In this document: positions 10,902 to 18,877 of the stretch, piece after piece | How the letters are laid out: every line of letters starts with the position of its first letter | Position numbering within the stretch: position 1 is the first letter of the stretch | Assembly: GCA_017983795.1 (NCBI GenBank) | Contig: JAGOAS010000006.1 | Location: 1 to 64,000 of the forward strand | DNA from: Piscinibacter sp. | GTDB lineage: Bacteria; Pseudomonadota; Gammaproteobacteria; Burkholderiales; Burkholderiaceae_C | Length of the DNA stretch: 64,000 nucleotides | Reading direction: 5' to 3' | Notes under the pieces: generated by a model | The model's input: only the letters and a program-made list of their open reading frames with translations | Database searches by the model: none | Told to the model about the DNA's origin: nothing | Program-made: the position numbers and the translations under genes

Positions 10902-11906
10902 TCAGAACGTGTGACGCAGACCCAGCGCGTAGGCGGTGTTGTTGGTCTTGGTGTCCTCGCGGCCAGCACCGACATCGAAATACAGGTTGGTGCGCTTGCT
11001 CAGGTTGTAGTTGTAACCCAGGCCGATCTTCGTCGCGGTGTTGTTGGCGCCTTGCGGATCGAGACGGGCCCAAGCAGCCTTCAGAACACCGTTGCCGAGC
11101 GGCGCAGTCGCGGCCAACTCGATCACCTTGTTGGTGTTGTTGCCGCCGTTGGTCTTCGCACGAGCGTAGTACAGCATCGGCTTGACGACGCCAAAGTTGT
11201 AATGCACCGCCAGGTTGACCAGCGAATTGCCATCGGCCGCCCCCTGGGAAGCCTTCGAATAGCCCAGGCCGGCATAGATCGGACCCGCGGCGTACTCGAG
11301 GTTGAAGGCTTGCGTACGGCCGCAACCGGCAGCGCCTTCGCCCAACGAGACAGCGCCGTTGAAGGTCAGGCCGCCGAGGCTCGGGCTCTTGTAGCCAACC
11401 GTGTTGGAAGTACGGACCGACGAACCGTTCACGCTGCAGTTCGCCGCGTCAGAGTAACCGGCGTACTGCATCGAGCTGATCTGGCCCACACCGTCCCAGC
11501 CGAACGGATCGGACTTCACGGCCAGCCTGAACTCAGGCGAGTACTCACGGCCCAAGTACACGGCGCCAGCCGCAGCGCTGGTCAGTTGAACGTACGAACG
11601 ACCCGCCCAGAACACGTTGGTGTCATTCACCGCGCCGGTGTCCGGGTTGAAGCGGTGCTCGATCTGGAACTGGGCCGACAGGCCGCCGCCCAGATCCTCG
11701 TTGCCGCTGAAGCCAAGGCGCGAGGTGGTCGACTGCTTCTGGATCCAGGCTTCGGAAAGGCCGTTAGCACCGGGGTTGGCGGCGGTGCCACCGTTGCCCT
11801 TGGTGATGGCCAAGTCGACCACGCCATAGATCGTCACCGACGATTGAGCAGCAGCGGTACCGGCGAAGGCGCCCAGAACTGCAAGAGCGAGCAGAGATTT
11901 TTTCAT
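10902..11906 (-). CDS. Gram-negative porin (beta-proteobacterial type)
   Basis: This 334-residue outer-membrane beta-barrel porin has a signal peptide MKKSLLALAVLGAFAGTAAA, then QSSVTIYGVVDLAI, the first strand of OmpC/Omp32-type porins. Other family words are SRLGFSGNEDLGGGLSAQF, FWAGRSYVQL and the terminal strand GLRHTF, ending in the phenylalanine needed for BAM assembly. It should form trimers for diffusion of small solutes. A good ribosome binding site (AGGAG, complement of 11916-11920) precedes the start. Codon use is less GC-biased than the neighbours, as often seen in highly expressed porin genes. A strong terminator follows. Confidence 0.95.
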   Translation of the reverse strand: MKKSLLALAVLGAFAGTAAAQSSVTIYGVVDLAITKGNGGTAANPGANGLSEAWIQKQSTTSRLGFSGNEDLGGGLSAQFQIEHRFNPDTGAVNDTNVFWAGRSYVQLTSAAAGAVYLGREYSPEFRLAVKSDPFGWDGVGQISSMQYAGYSDAANCSVNGSSVRTSNTVGYKSPSLGGLTFNGAVSLGEGAAGCGRTQAFNLEYAAGPIYAGLGYSKASQGAADGNSLVNLAVHYNFGVVKPMLYYARAKTNGGNNTNKVIELAATAPLGNGVLKAAWARLDPQGANNTATKIGLGYNYNLSKRTNLYFDVGAGREDTKTNNTAYALGLRHTF

Positions 11907-12180
11907 TGCGACTATCTCCTAGGTTGAACACAGAGGTCCCGATCGACTGGCATCCTCGCGGACAGATCAGGCCAACCCCCTCAGCGGAAGTTGCCGCGTA
12001 TTCCACCAGACCCCCCTTCCGCTTGCAAAGACTTAGGGGGTGTTTTCGGACTGGTTGTTGCCTCCTCACAACGAGGAGAAACACTCCCCTTCGGGCGTCG
12101 CGATACGAGGGAAAACCCGCGACGAAGCAGCACGCTATGCTCGCCGCACAACGCTTCCCTCACGCCTGAATCGCCACGCC

Positions 12181-12798
12181 ATGGACGCCCTGCTCGTCGC
12201 GCTCGACACCGCCTTGCGCACGGTCTCGGGCGGCAGCCACGCCGCCCGCCCCTGCCCGCGCCCCGCCGCCGAGCCCGCTCCCCTGGCCGACGACGAACGT
12301 GCACTTTCCGGTGCACTGATGCGCGTGAATCACGTCGGCGAGGTCTGCGCCCAGGCGCTCTACAGCGCCCAGGCGCTGGCCACTCGCGATGGCGCTCTGC
12401 GCCGCCAGTTCGAACAAGCCGCCCGGGAGGAAACCGACCACCTCGCATGGACGCAGGAGCGGCTGCAGCAACTCGGCGCGCGCCCGAGCCTGTTGAACCC
12501 GCTGTGGTACGGCGGCGCCTTCGCGATCGGGCTCGTCGCCGGCCGTGTCGGCGATGCGGCCAGCCTCGGTTTCCTGGTCGAGACCGAACGGCAGGTCGGG
12601 CGCCACCTGGAAGGACACCTGGATCGCCTGCCGGCGCACGACAGCGCCTCGCGGGCGATCGTCGATCAGATGCGCGCCGACGAGGCCCGCCATGCCGACG
12701 CGGCCGAGGCCGCCGGCGCCGCAGCGCTGCCCGCGCCGGTGCGCTGGGCAATGAAGGCGGCCGCCAAGGTCATGACGACCATGGCGCAGCGCCTCTGA
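12181..12798 (+). CDS. coq7: 3-demethoxyubiquinol 3-hydroxylase Coq7
   Basis: Coq7 is a di-iron, membrane-associated hydroxylase of ubiquinone biosynthesis. This 205-residue protein shows the iron ligands in [36 protein letters not shown] and DEARHAD, the ferritin-like pattern. The central segment [15 protein letters not shown] is the membrane-facing helix. The start MDALLVALD at 12181 fits; the open frame upstream is GC-poor intergenic sequence. It is divergent from the porin and convergent with the OsmC gene. Beta-proteobacteria commonly carry Coq7 for this step in place of UbiF. Confidence 0.94.
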   Translation: MDALLVALDTALRTVSGGSHAARPCPRPAAEPAPLADDERALSGALMRVNHVGEVCAQALYSAQALATRDGALRRQFEQAAREETDHLAWTQERLQQLGARPSLLNPLWYGGAFAIGLVAGRVGDAASLGFLVETERQVGRHLEGHLDRLPAHDSASRAIVDQMRADEARHADAAEAAGAAALPAPVRWAMKAAAKVMTTMAQRL

Positions 12799-12819
12799 CG
12801 CTGCGCTGATCGCGCGAAG

Positions 12820-13242
12820 TCAGTCCGCGACGATCTCGAAGCTCGTCGTCATCTCCGCCGTCTTGGCCAGCATGGCGCTGGCCGAACAGTACTTCTCGTG
12901 CGACATGCGGATCGCACGGTCGATAGCGGCTTCGGGCAGCTCGCGGCCGCTCACCACGAAGTGCATGTGGATCTTCGTGAACACCTTCGGGTCGGTCTCG
13001 GCGCGCTGCGCCTGCAGCTTCACCTGGCAGCCGCGCACGTCGTGCCGGCCGCGCTTGAGGATCAGCACCACGTCGTAGGCGGTGCAACCGCCGGTGCCGG
13101 CGAGCACGGTCTCCATCGGCCGAGGCGCGAGGTTGCGGCCACCGCCGTCGGGCGCGCCGTCCATGGTCAGCACATGGCCGCTGCCGGTCTCCGCCAGAAA
13201 GGCCATGCCGCTGCCGGGCAGCCAGTTGATCGTGCATTCCAT
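12820..13242 (-). CDS. OsmC family protein
   Basis: This 140-residue protein belongs to the OsmC/Ohr fold. The two redox cysteines are in place: C53 in AGTGGCTAYDVV and C119 in SHEKYCSASAML. The word RPMETVLAGTGGCTAYDVVL is typical of the YhfA-like branch, less well characterised than Ohr but presumed to act on peroxides or in thiol chemistry. The start MECTINWLPG at 13242 is set by homology; the longer open frame upstream is a shadow. It faces coq7 convergently and diverges from the small RNA candidate. Confidence 0.9.
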   Translation of the reverse strand: MECTINWLPGSGMAFLAETGSGHVLTMDGAPDGGGRNLAPRPMETVLAGTGGCTAYDVVLILKRGRHDVRGCQVKLQAQRAETDPKVFTKIHMHFVVSGRELPEAAIDRAIRMSHEKYCSASAMLAKTAEMTTSFEIVAD

Positions 13243-13348
13243 CGTCGTTCCTCGCCGAGCGCGCACCCCCGCGGTGCGCGAGGCGCGGATTGTGCAACGC
13301 GACACGCCTCTCTCGAGTGGCCACTCTACCTTCGGTCGATGCAGGTTA

Positions 13349-13377
13349 TTGCGGCGCAGCATGAATCGATCTACACT
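13349..13377 (+). promoter_or_regulatory. Predicted sigma-70 promoter before ilvA leader RNA
   Basis: TTGCGG and TACACT are 17 bases apart, which places transcription start near 13384. The -10 box is good and the -35 box has only the TTG. It drives the three-hairpin RNA that ends at the terminator at 13468-13498. Confidence 0.45.
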
Positions 13378-13383
13378 GCTTCG

Positions 13384-13500
13384 CATTCGGCGCTCGTTTG
13401 CTTTCGTTTCGACGCGCATGCGAACGCCGAGCCGATTGTCTCCTCCACCTCCTCCATTGGTGGATTCGGCCCAGGGCAGCAATGTCCTGGGCCTTTTTCT
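13384..13500 (+). ncRNA. Candidate small RNA or ilvA leader with terminator
   Basis: About 115 bases between osmC and ilvA fold into three hairpins. The first pairs TTCGGC with GCCGAG and GTTTGC with GCGAAC across an 18-base loop. The second pairs TCCACC (13444-13449) with GGTGGA (13459-13464). The third is an intrinsic terminator. A sigma-70-like promoter lies just upstream. No ribosome binding site plus short peptide rich in Ile, Val or Thr is seen, so classical ilv attenuation by a leader peptide is not supported. It could be a trans-acting small RNA or a regulated leader of ilvA. I do not recognise the family. Confidence 0.5.
13468..13498 (+). terminator. Intrinsic terminator or attenuator upstream of ilvA
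   Basis: An 8-bp perfect stem GGCCCAGG/CCTGGGCC has a ten-base loop and is followed directly by TTTTT. It ends 66 bases before the ilvA start codon, so it either ends a separate small RNA or attenuates ilvA transcription. Confidence 0.8.
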
Positions 13501-13563
13501 TGGCGCAGAGCGGCTTGGGCCCACGGGTATGATGCGGCGCCGCAAAGCACCGGAGACTCCCCC

Positions 13564-15144
13564 ATGGCCGGCCCCCGCCGCAGCCCCGCGCAGAAGAAGA
13601 ACACCAAGGCAGCGGCCGCACCGGGCACGCTGACGCTGGCCGACTACCTGCAGAAGATCCTCACCGCCCGCGTCTACGACGTCGCCCGGGAAACACCGCT
13701 GGAGCCGGCACGCGCGCTGTCGCGCCGGATCGGCAACCAGGTGCTGCTCAAGCGCGAGGACAGCCAGCCCGTGTTCAGCTTCAAGCTGCGCGGCGCCTAC
13801 AACAAGATGGCGCATCTCAGCGCGGAGCAACTGCAGCGCGGCGTCATCTGCGCGTCGGCCGGCAACCATGCCCAGGGCGTGGCGCTGAGCGCGAGGAAGC
13901 TCGGCAGCCGCGCGCTGGTGGTGATGCCGGTGACCACGCCCAAGCTCAAGATCGACGCGGTGCGCGCGCTCGGCGGCGAGGTGGTGCTGCAGGGCGAGAG
14001 CTACTCCGACGCCTACCTGCACGCCAAGGATCTGGAGCGTGAACAGGGCCTGACCTTCGTGCACCCGTTCGACGACCCCGACGTCATCGCCGGCCAAGGC
14101 ACCGTCGCCATGGAGATCCTGCGCCAGCATCCGGGGCCCATAGCCGCGGTATTCGTCGCCATCGGCGGCGGCGGGCTGATCTCGGGCGTCGCGGCCTACC
14201 TCAAGTCGGTGCGGCCGGAGATCAAGGTCATCGGCGTGCAGATGAACGACTCCGACGCGATGCTGCGCTCTGTGCGCGCGGGCAAGCGCGTCACGCTGGC
14301 CGACGTCGGCCTGTTCTCCGACGGCACCGCCGTCAAGCTGGTCGGCGAGGAGACCTTCCGCCTGGCGCGCCAGCTGGTCGACGACTTCGTCGTTGTCGAC
14401 ACCGATGCCGTCTGCGCGGCGATCAAGGACGTGTTCCAGGACACGCGCAGCATCATGGAGCCGGCCGGCGCGATGGGCGTGGCCGCCGCCAAGCAGTACG
14501 CCGAGCAGCACAAGCTCAAGGGCGAGACCCTGGTCGCCATCACCAGCGGCGCGAACATGAACTTCGACCGCCTGCGCTTCGTCGCCGAGCGCGCCGAGGT
14601 CGGCGAGCAGCGCGAGGCGATCTTCGCCGTCACCATCCCCGAGGAGCGCGGCAGCTTCCGGCGCTTCTGCAGCCTGGTCGGGCCGCGCGCCGTCACCGAG
14701 TTCAACTACCGCATCTCCGACCAGGCGCAGGCGCACGTCTTCGTCGGCGTGGCGATCGCCAACCAGGACGAGGCCGACAAGCTGGCGCGCAACTTCGAGC
14801 GCCACGGCTTCCCCACGCTCAACCTCACCGACGACGAACTCGCCAAGCTGCACCTGCGCCACATGGTCGGCGGGCGCAGCGAGCTGGCGCAGGACGAGCG
14901 CCTGTACCGCTTCATCTTCCCCGAGCGGCCCGGCGCGCTGATGCGCTTCCTCTCCAGCATGCACCCGGGCTGGAACATCAGCCTGTTCCACTACCGCAAC
15001 CAGGGCGCCGACTACGGCCGCATCCTGGTCGGCATCCAGGTACCGAAGGCCGACAAGAAGGCTTTCCGTGAATTCCTGGAGACGCTCGCCTACCCCTGCG
15101 AGGACGAGACCGACAATCCCGTGTACCGCATGTTCCTGCGCTGA
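13564..15144 (+). CDS. ilvA: Biosynthetic threonine ammonia-lyase
   Basis: IlvA deaminates threonine to 2-oxobutanoate, the first committed step of isoleucine synthesis. The 526-residue protein has the PLP lysine K74 in FSFKLRGAYNK, SAGNHAQGVAL, and the glycine-rich phosphate loop AIGGGGLISGVA. Two ACT-like regulatory domains fill the C-terminus (FAVTIPEERGSFRRFCSLVG and FIFPERPGALMRFL), which bind isoleucine and valine in homologues. The length agrees with long biosynthetic enzymes, not the short catabolic TdcB. A terminator-like hairpin in the leader suggests transcriptional control. Confidence 0.95.
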   Translation: MAGPRRSPAQKKNTKAAAAPGTLTLADYLQKILTARVYDVARETPLEPARALSRRIGNQVLLKREDSQPVFSFKLRGAYNKMAHLSAEQLQRGVICASAGNHAQGVALSARKLGSRALVVMPVTTPKLKIDAVRALGGEVVLQGESYSDAYLHAKDLEREQGLTFVHPFDDPDVIAGQGTVAMEILRQHPGPIAAVFVAIGGGGLISGVAAYLKSVRPEIKVIGVQMNDSDAMLRSVRAGKRVTLADVGLFSDGTAVKLVGEETFRLARQLVDDFVVVDTDAVCAAIKDVFQDTRSIMEPAGAMGVAAAKQYAEQHKLKGETLVAITSGANMNFDRLRFVAERAEVGEQREAIFAVTIPEERGSFRRFCSLVGPRAVTEFNYRISDQAQAHVFVGVAIANQDEADKLARNFERHGFPTLNLTDDELAKLHLRHMVGGRSELAQDERLYRFIFPERPGALMRFLSSMHPGWNISLFHYRNQGADYGRILVGIQVPKADKKAFREFLETLAYPCEDETDNPVYRMFLR

Positions 15145-15182
15145 CGCACAATGAGCGCCGCCGTTCGGACTGCGCCACTTCC

Positions 15183-16256
15183 ATGTCGGTCAATCGCTCC
15201 CTGATCACGCCCACCGCGAACCCGCTGCTCGAGCAGGCATTGCGCGAGAAGCTGCAGCGCCGCAGCGAGACCACGGGCAGCCTGGGCGAGCTCGAGCCGC
15301 TGGCGGTGCGCCTGGGCCTGGTGCAGAACACGCTCAAGCCGCGCTTCCGTGCGCCGCAGCTGGTGCTGTTCGCTTCCGATCATGGCCTCGCGGTCGACGG
15401 TGTCGGCATGCCCGGCAGCGCCTCGACGGCCAAGCTGGTGGCGCGCCTGCTCAGCTCGCAGCTGCCGGTGTCGGTGTTCGCGCGCATTCAAGGCCTCGAG
15501 CTGTCGGTGGTCGATTGCGGCATCGCCGAGCCGGTGGCGCCGCACGCGCGGCTGCTGGCGCGCAAGATCGCGCATGGCACGCGCAGTTCGCGCGCCGCCA
15601 TGGCGATGTCGCTCGACCAGGCGCATGCCGCCATCCGCGCCGGCATGGAGATCGCCGATTCGCTGCCCGGCAACGCGATCGCCTGCGCCGGCGTCGGCGT
15701 GGGCGCGCACGAGAGCGCGGCGCTGGTGCTGTCGCGCCTCTCGGATACGCCGCTGCAGGACTTCCTGCTCTCCGGCCCGGCCATGCCGCCGGAGGATCTC
15801 AACCACCTCGTCAACGTGCTGTCGGGCGCGCAAGGCCGCCACAAGGATGCGGCCGATCCGGTGGAGGTACTGGCCTGCTTCGGCGGCTTCGAGATGGCGA
15901 TGATGGTCGGCGTGATGCTGGTGGCCGGCAGCAAGCGCAATCTCGTCATCGCCGACGGCATGACCGCCTGCGCGGCGCTGATGGTGGCCTCGCGCATCGC
16001 GCCGGCGGTCACCGACTACTGCGTCTACTGCCGCAGCCACAACCACAACGGCCTGGACCGTGCGCTGTCGCTGTTCCAGGCCACCGCCCTGCTCGAACTC
16101 GGCATGGAAAGCACCGACGGCACCGGCGCGACGCTGGCGTGGCCGCTGGTGCGCAGCGCCGCGGCCCTGCTCACCGAAGTGGCCGAGGGCGAGGATCCCG
16201 GCCCGTCGCAGCCGGCCGAGATCGCGCCGAACTCGCGCGCCGGTTCGCTCGGCTGA
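15183..16256 (+). CDS. cobT: Nicotinate-nucleotide-dimethylbenzimidazole phosphoribosyltransferase-like
   Basis: This 357-residue protein matches the CobT family, which makes alpha-ribazole phosphate for the lower ligand of cobalamin. Visible family words are TTGSLGELEPLAVRLG, VLFASDHGLAVDGVG, ACAGVGVGAHESA, ACFGGFEMAMMVGVMLVA, ADGMTACAALMVA and the C-terminal SHNHNGLDRALSLF. The catalytic glutamate region ELGMESTDGTGATLAWPL is also present. No other cobalamin genes are in the window, so it may serve remodelling or salvage, or the pathway lies elsewhere. It converges on gspC, with a 7-bp GCCGCGC hairpin at the junction. Confidence 0.88.
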   Translation: MSVNRSLITPTANPLLEQALREKLQRRSETTGSLGELEPLAVRLGLVQNTLKPRFRAPQLVLFASDHGLAVDGVGMPGSASTAKLVARLLSSQLPVSVFARIQGLELSVVDCGIAEPVAPHARLLARKIAHGTRSSRAAMAMSLDQAHAAIRAGMEIADSLPGNAIACAGVGVGAHESAALVLSRLSDTPLQDFLLSGPAMPPEDLNHLVNVLSGAQGRHKDAADPVEVLACFGGFEMAMMVGVMLVAGSKRNLVIADGMTACAALMVASRIAPAVTDYCVYCRSHNHNGLDRALSLFQATALLELGMESTDGTGATLAWPLVRSAAALLTEVAEGEDPGPSQPAEIAPNSRAGSLG

Positions 16257-16269
16257 AGAAGAGCCGCGC

Positions 16270-16899
16270 TCAGCGCGCGGCGTTGGCCGGCGGGCGGCTG
16301 CGTGGCACCACGGGCTGCGGCGCAGACCCTTCCGTGCCCGCATGCGGCGGCAGCGCCATCGGCAAAGGCGCGGCACCGCCCGGCAAGGTGGGCGCAACGG
16401 CCGGTGGCGGCGCTGCCGCTGCGGCGCCGAATTTCAGCCCGTCAGCGGCCGATGGCAGCGTGCCGGTGGCCGCCGTGGGCAGCGCCGGCACCTCGAGCGT
16501 GAGCGCCGCGCTGCCCTGGGCCGGGCCGATCTCCGCCTTGCGAAGACTCACCGATTGCAACACCAGGTTGCCATCGAGCGGCGCACCGACGGCGTAGGCC
16601 CGCGCCGGCTTGGCGTCGACGGCGATGAGCGCATAGCCGGCATCGCCCTGCTTGCTCGCCATCACGCCCAGCAGCTTGAAGCGCGAGGCCAGTTCGGGCG
16701 CCGCCGCCGGCGCGGCGCCGGGCGCGGCGGGCGTGGCGCCGAGCAGGCGCGTCAAGTCGCCGCGCAGCGCGCCGGCATCGCCCACGGCCACCGCGTAGGA
16801 CGGCGCGGGTTGCGGGCGCACCAGCAGGCGCAGGCCCCAGAACACCACCGTGGCGGCCACCAGCGCCCAGACGACGAAGGCCGTGAGTCTTGCCAACAT
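16270..16899 (-). CDS. gspC: Type II secretion system protein C
   Basis: GspC links the inner-membrane platform to the secretin GspD. This 209-residue protein has a short cytoplasmic start, one membrane helix (LTAFVVWALVAATVVFWGLRLL), then a homology region with FKLLGVMASKQGDAGYALIAVD and KPARAYAVGAPLDGNLVLQSV, which contacts the N0 domain of GspD. The C-terminus is rich in proline and alanine, and there is no PDZ domain, as in many Burkholderiales. A start at 16914 (MIILRML) is also possible. It is transcribed divergently from the rest of the gsp cluster, with 60 bases between the start codons. Confidence 0.9.
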   Translation of the reverse strand: MLARLTAFVVWALVAATVVFWGLRLLVRPQPAPSYAVAVGDAGALRGDLTRLLGATPAAPGAAPAAAPELASRFKLLGVMASKQGDAGYALIAVDAKPARAYAVGAPLDGNLVLQSVSLRKAEIGPAQGSAALTLEVPALPTAATGTLPSAADGLKFGAAAAAPPPAVAPTLPGGAAPLPMALPPHAGTEGSAPQPVVPRSRPPANAAR

Positions 16900-16959
16900 G
16901 CGCAGGATTATCATCGACCGGGTCTGCAACCCCACGGCCCTGCCGAGGCGCTTCGTTTC

Positions 16960-17409
16960 ATGATGTCTTCCAACGCCCCCTGCAATCGCCGCCCCACGCA
17001 TCGCTCGCGCGGCTTCACGCTGATCGAGCTGATGGTGGTGCTGGTGATCATCGGCGTGCTGGCCGCGCTGATCGTGCCCAACGTGCTGGACCGCGCCGAC
17101 GACGCGCGCGTGACCGCCGCGCGCACCGACGTCAACAACCTGATGCAGGCGCTCAAGCTCTACCGCCTCGACAACCAGCGCTACCCGAGCAGCGAGCAGG
17201 GCCTGCAGGCACTGGTGATCAAGCCCACCAGCGGCGCGATCCCGCCCAACTGGAAGCCCTACCTCGAGAAGCTGCCCAACGACCCCTGGGGCCGGCCCTA
17301 CCAGTACGCCAGCCCGGGCCTGAAGGGCGAGGTCGACGTGTTCAGCTTCGGCGCCGACGGTGTGCTCGGCGGCGAGGGCAAGGACGCCGAGATCGGCAAC
17401 TGGCAGTGA
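16960..17409 (+). CDS. gspG: Major pseudopilin GspG
   Basis: GspG is the main subunit of the pseudopilus that pushes substrates through the secretin. This 149-residue prepilin has the peptidase site SRG-FTLIELMVVLVIIG and a long N-terminal helix, with the mature E5. The C-terminal part (LYRLDNQRYPSSEQGLQAL, LPNDPWGRPYQY and FSFGADGVLGGEGKDAEIGNW) is the calcium-binding region of GspG. The start is one of two adjacent ATG codons (16960 or 16963). It is the first gene of the gspGHIJKLMNDEF run. Confidence 0.96.
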   Translation: MMSSNAPCNRRPTHRSRGFTLIELMVVLVIIGVLAALIVPNVLDRADDARVTAARTDVNNLMQALKLYRLDNQRYPSSEQGLQALVIKPTSGAIPPNWKPYLEKLPNDPWGRPYQYASPGLKGEVDVFSFGADGVLGGEGKDAEIGNWQ

Positions 17410-17422
17410 CCCTGGAGGACGC

Positions 17423-17872
17423 GTGCAGACGCGGCAGTCCGGCTTCACGCTGATCGAACTGCTGGTCGTCATCACGCTGATCGCGATCGCCAGCAGCGTG
17501 GTCACGCTGGCGATGCGCGACCCGGCGGCGACGCGCCTCGAGCAGGAAGCCGCCCGCCTGACTGCGCTGCTCGAATCGGCACGCGCCGAGGCGCGCGCCT
17601 CCGGCCTGCAGGGCCGCTGGGAGCCGCGCGGCAGCACGGCCGATGCGCCCGGCTTCCGCTTCCTCGGTTTCCCCGACACCACGCCGCGGCCGACGAACTG
17701 GCTCAACGAAGGCGTGAGCGCCGAGATCGTGGGCGCACGCGCCGTGGTGCTCGGCCCCGAGCCGATGATCGGCGCGCAACGCATCGTGCTGCGCCTGGAC
17801 GCGCAGCGCCTGGTGCTGGCCACCGACGGGCTCGGCCCCTTCGTGGTGGCCGGCGACGAGGCCGCGCCATGA
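17423..17872 (+). CDS. gspH: Minor pseudopilin GspH
   Basis: This 149-residue minor pseudopilin has the prepilin peptidase site QSG-FTLIELLVVITLIAIA, and the rest has weak similarity to GspH (LTALLESARAEARASGLQGRW). The start is GTG at 17423, set by a strong ribosome binding site CTGGAGGA a few bases upstream and the short leader typical of pseudopilins. An upstream open stretch in frame has no leader-like sequence. The gene overlaps gspI as ATGA. Confidence 0.9.
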   Translation: MQTRQSGFTLIELLVVITLIAIASSVVTLAMRDPAATRLEQEAARLTALLESARAEARASGLQGRWEPRGSTADAPGFRFLGFPDTTPRPTNWLNEGVSAEIVGARAVVLGPEPMIGAQRIVLRLDAQRLVLATDGLGPFVVAGDEAAP

Positions 17873-18237
17873 CCCGGCGCATCGCGGCGCGCGGCTTCAC
17901 GCTCATCGAGGTGCTGGTGGGCGTGGCCATCGTCGCGGTGACGCTGGGCGCCGGCATCAAGGCCGCCGGCGCACTGACCAACAACGCCCAGCGCCTGGCC
18001 GAGGTGACCGCGGCGCAGTGGTGCGCCGACAACCAGCTCACCGGCCTGAAACTGACGAAACAGTTTCCGAGCGTGGGCGACGGCGATTTCGGCTGCGAAC
18101 AGCTGGGCCGCGCCTACCGCGGCAAGCTCGCCGTGCGGCCGACGCCGAACCCGAACTTCCGGCGCATCGACGCGCAAGTGTTCAACGACGCGGGCGAGCC
18201 GGTGCTGACGCTCTCGACCGTGCTCGGTCGCTACTGA
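17869..18237 (+). CDS. gspI: Minor pseudopilin GspI
   Basis: This 122-residue minor pseudopilin has the cleavage site ARG-FTLIEVLVGVAIVAV, followed by the GspI word AAQWCADNQLTGLKL. GspI, J and K form the tip complex of the pseudopilus. The start overlaps the gspH stop (ATGA). The length is normal. Confidence 0.93.
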   Translation: MTRRIAARGFTLIEVLVGVAIVAVTLGAGIKAAGALTNNAQRLAEVTAAQWCADNQLTGLKLTKQFPSVGDGDFGCEQLGRAYRGKLAVRPTPNPNFRRIDAQVFNDAGEPVLTLSTVLGRY

Positions 18238-18239
18238 GC

Positions 18240-18875
18240 ATGAAGATCCAACACGGCTTCACACTCGTCGAGGTGCTGGTCGCCCTGCTGGTGCTTTCGA
18301 TCATGGCGGCGATGGCCTGGCAGGGCGTGGACGGCATCGTGCGCACGCGCGACGCCAGCCAGCGCCAGCTCGAGCAGACGCTGCGCCTGCAGACCGTGCT
18401 GGCGCAGTGGCAGACCGACCTGGCCGCAGTGCAGGACACCGGCGCCGTGCCGCCGCTGGTATTCGACGGCGCGACCCTGCGCATGACACGCGGCACGCCC
18501 GAGGGCGTGCAGGTCGTGGCCTGGTCGCTCAAGCCCGAATCGAACGACAACGCCTGGCGCCGCTGGGCGAGCGCGTCGGTCACCACCGGCGCCGCGCTGC
18601 AGGACAGCTGGTTCGCCAGCCAGCAGCTGATGGGCAGCGAGCCGGGCCAGCTGCGCACCGTCGAGGGCGTGTCGCAGTGGCAGGTCTACTTCTTCCAGGG
18701 CAACGCCTGGAGCAACGCGCAGTCGACCGGCAACGTCGCCACGCCGCCTGCCGGCGCGGCCAGCGGCGCGGTGGCGCGGCAGGCGCTGCCCTCGGGCGTG
18801 CGCGTGGTGCTCAGCTTCGCGCCGGGCAGCGGCCTGTCGGGCACGCTGACGCGCGACATCATGCTGGGGCCGTGA
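18240..18875 (+). CDS. gspJ: Minor pseudopilin GspJ
   Basis: This 211-residue pseudopilin has a very short leader (MKIQHG) and the site HG-FTLVEVLVALLVLSIMA. The family words RDASQRQLEQTLRLQ and YFFQGNAWSNAQ follow. It follows gspI by two bases and meets gspK at a GTGA junction. GspJ is part of the tip complex. Confidence 0.93.
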   Translation: MKIQHGFTLVEVLVALLVLSIMAAMAWQGVDGIVRTRDASQRQLEQTLRLQTVLAQWQTDLAAVQDTGAVPPLVFDGATLRMTRGTPEGVQVVAWSLKPESNDNAWRRWASASVTTGAALQDSWFASQQLMGSEPGQLRTVEGVSQWQVYFFQGNAWSNAQSTGNVATPPAGAASGAVARQALPSGVRVVLSFAPGSGLSGTLTRDIMLGP

Positions 18876-18877
18876 CG

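Noticed and set aside
12010-12041. Possible terminator or pairing ACCCCC with GGGGGT upstream of coq7
   Set aside because: The arms are 20 or more bases apart, the stem is only C/G runs, and no gene ends there.
13082-13633. A 183-codon plus-strand frame across the ilvA leader
   Set aside because: It crosses a perfect intrinsic terminator, overlaps both osmC and ilvA, and is Arg/Pro-rich without structure.
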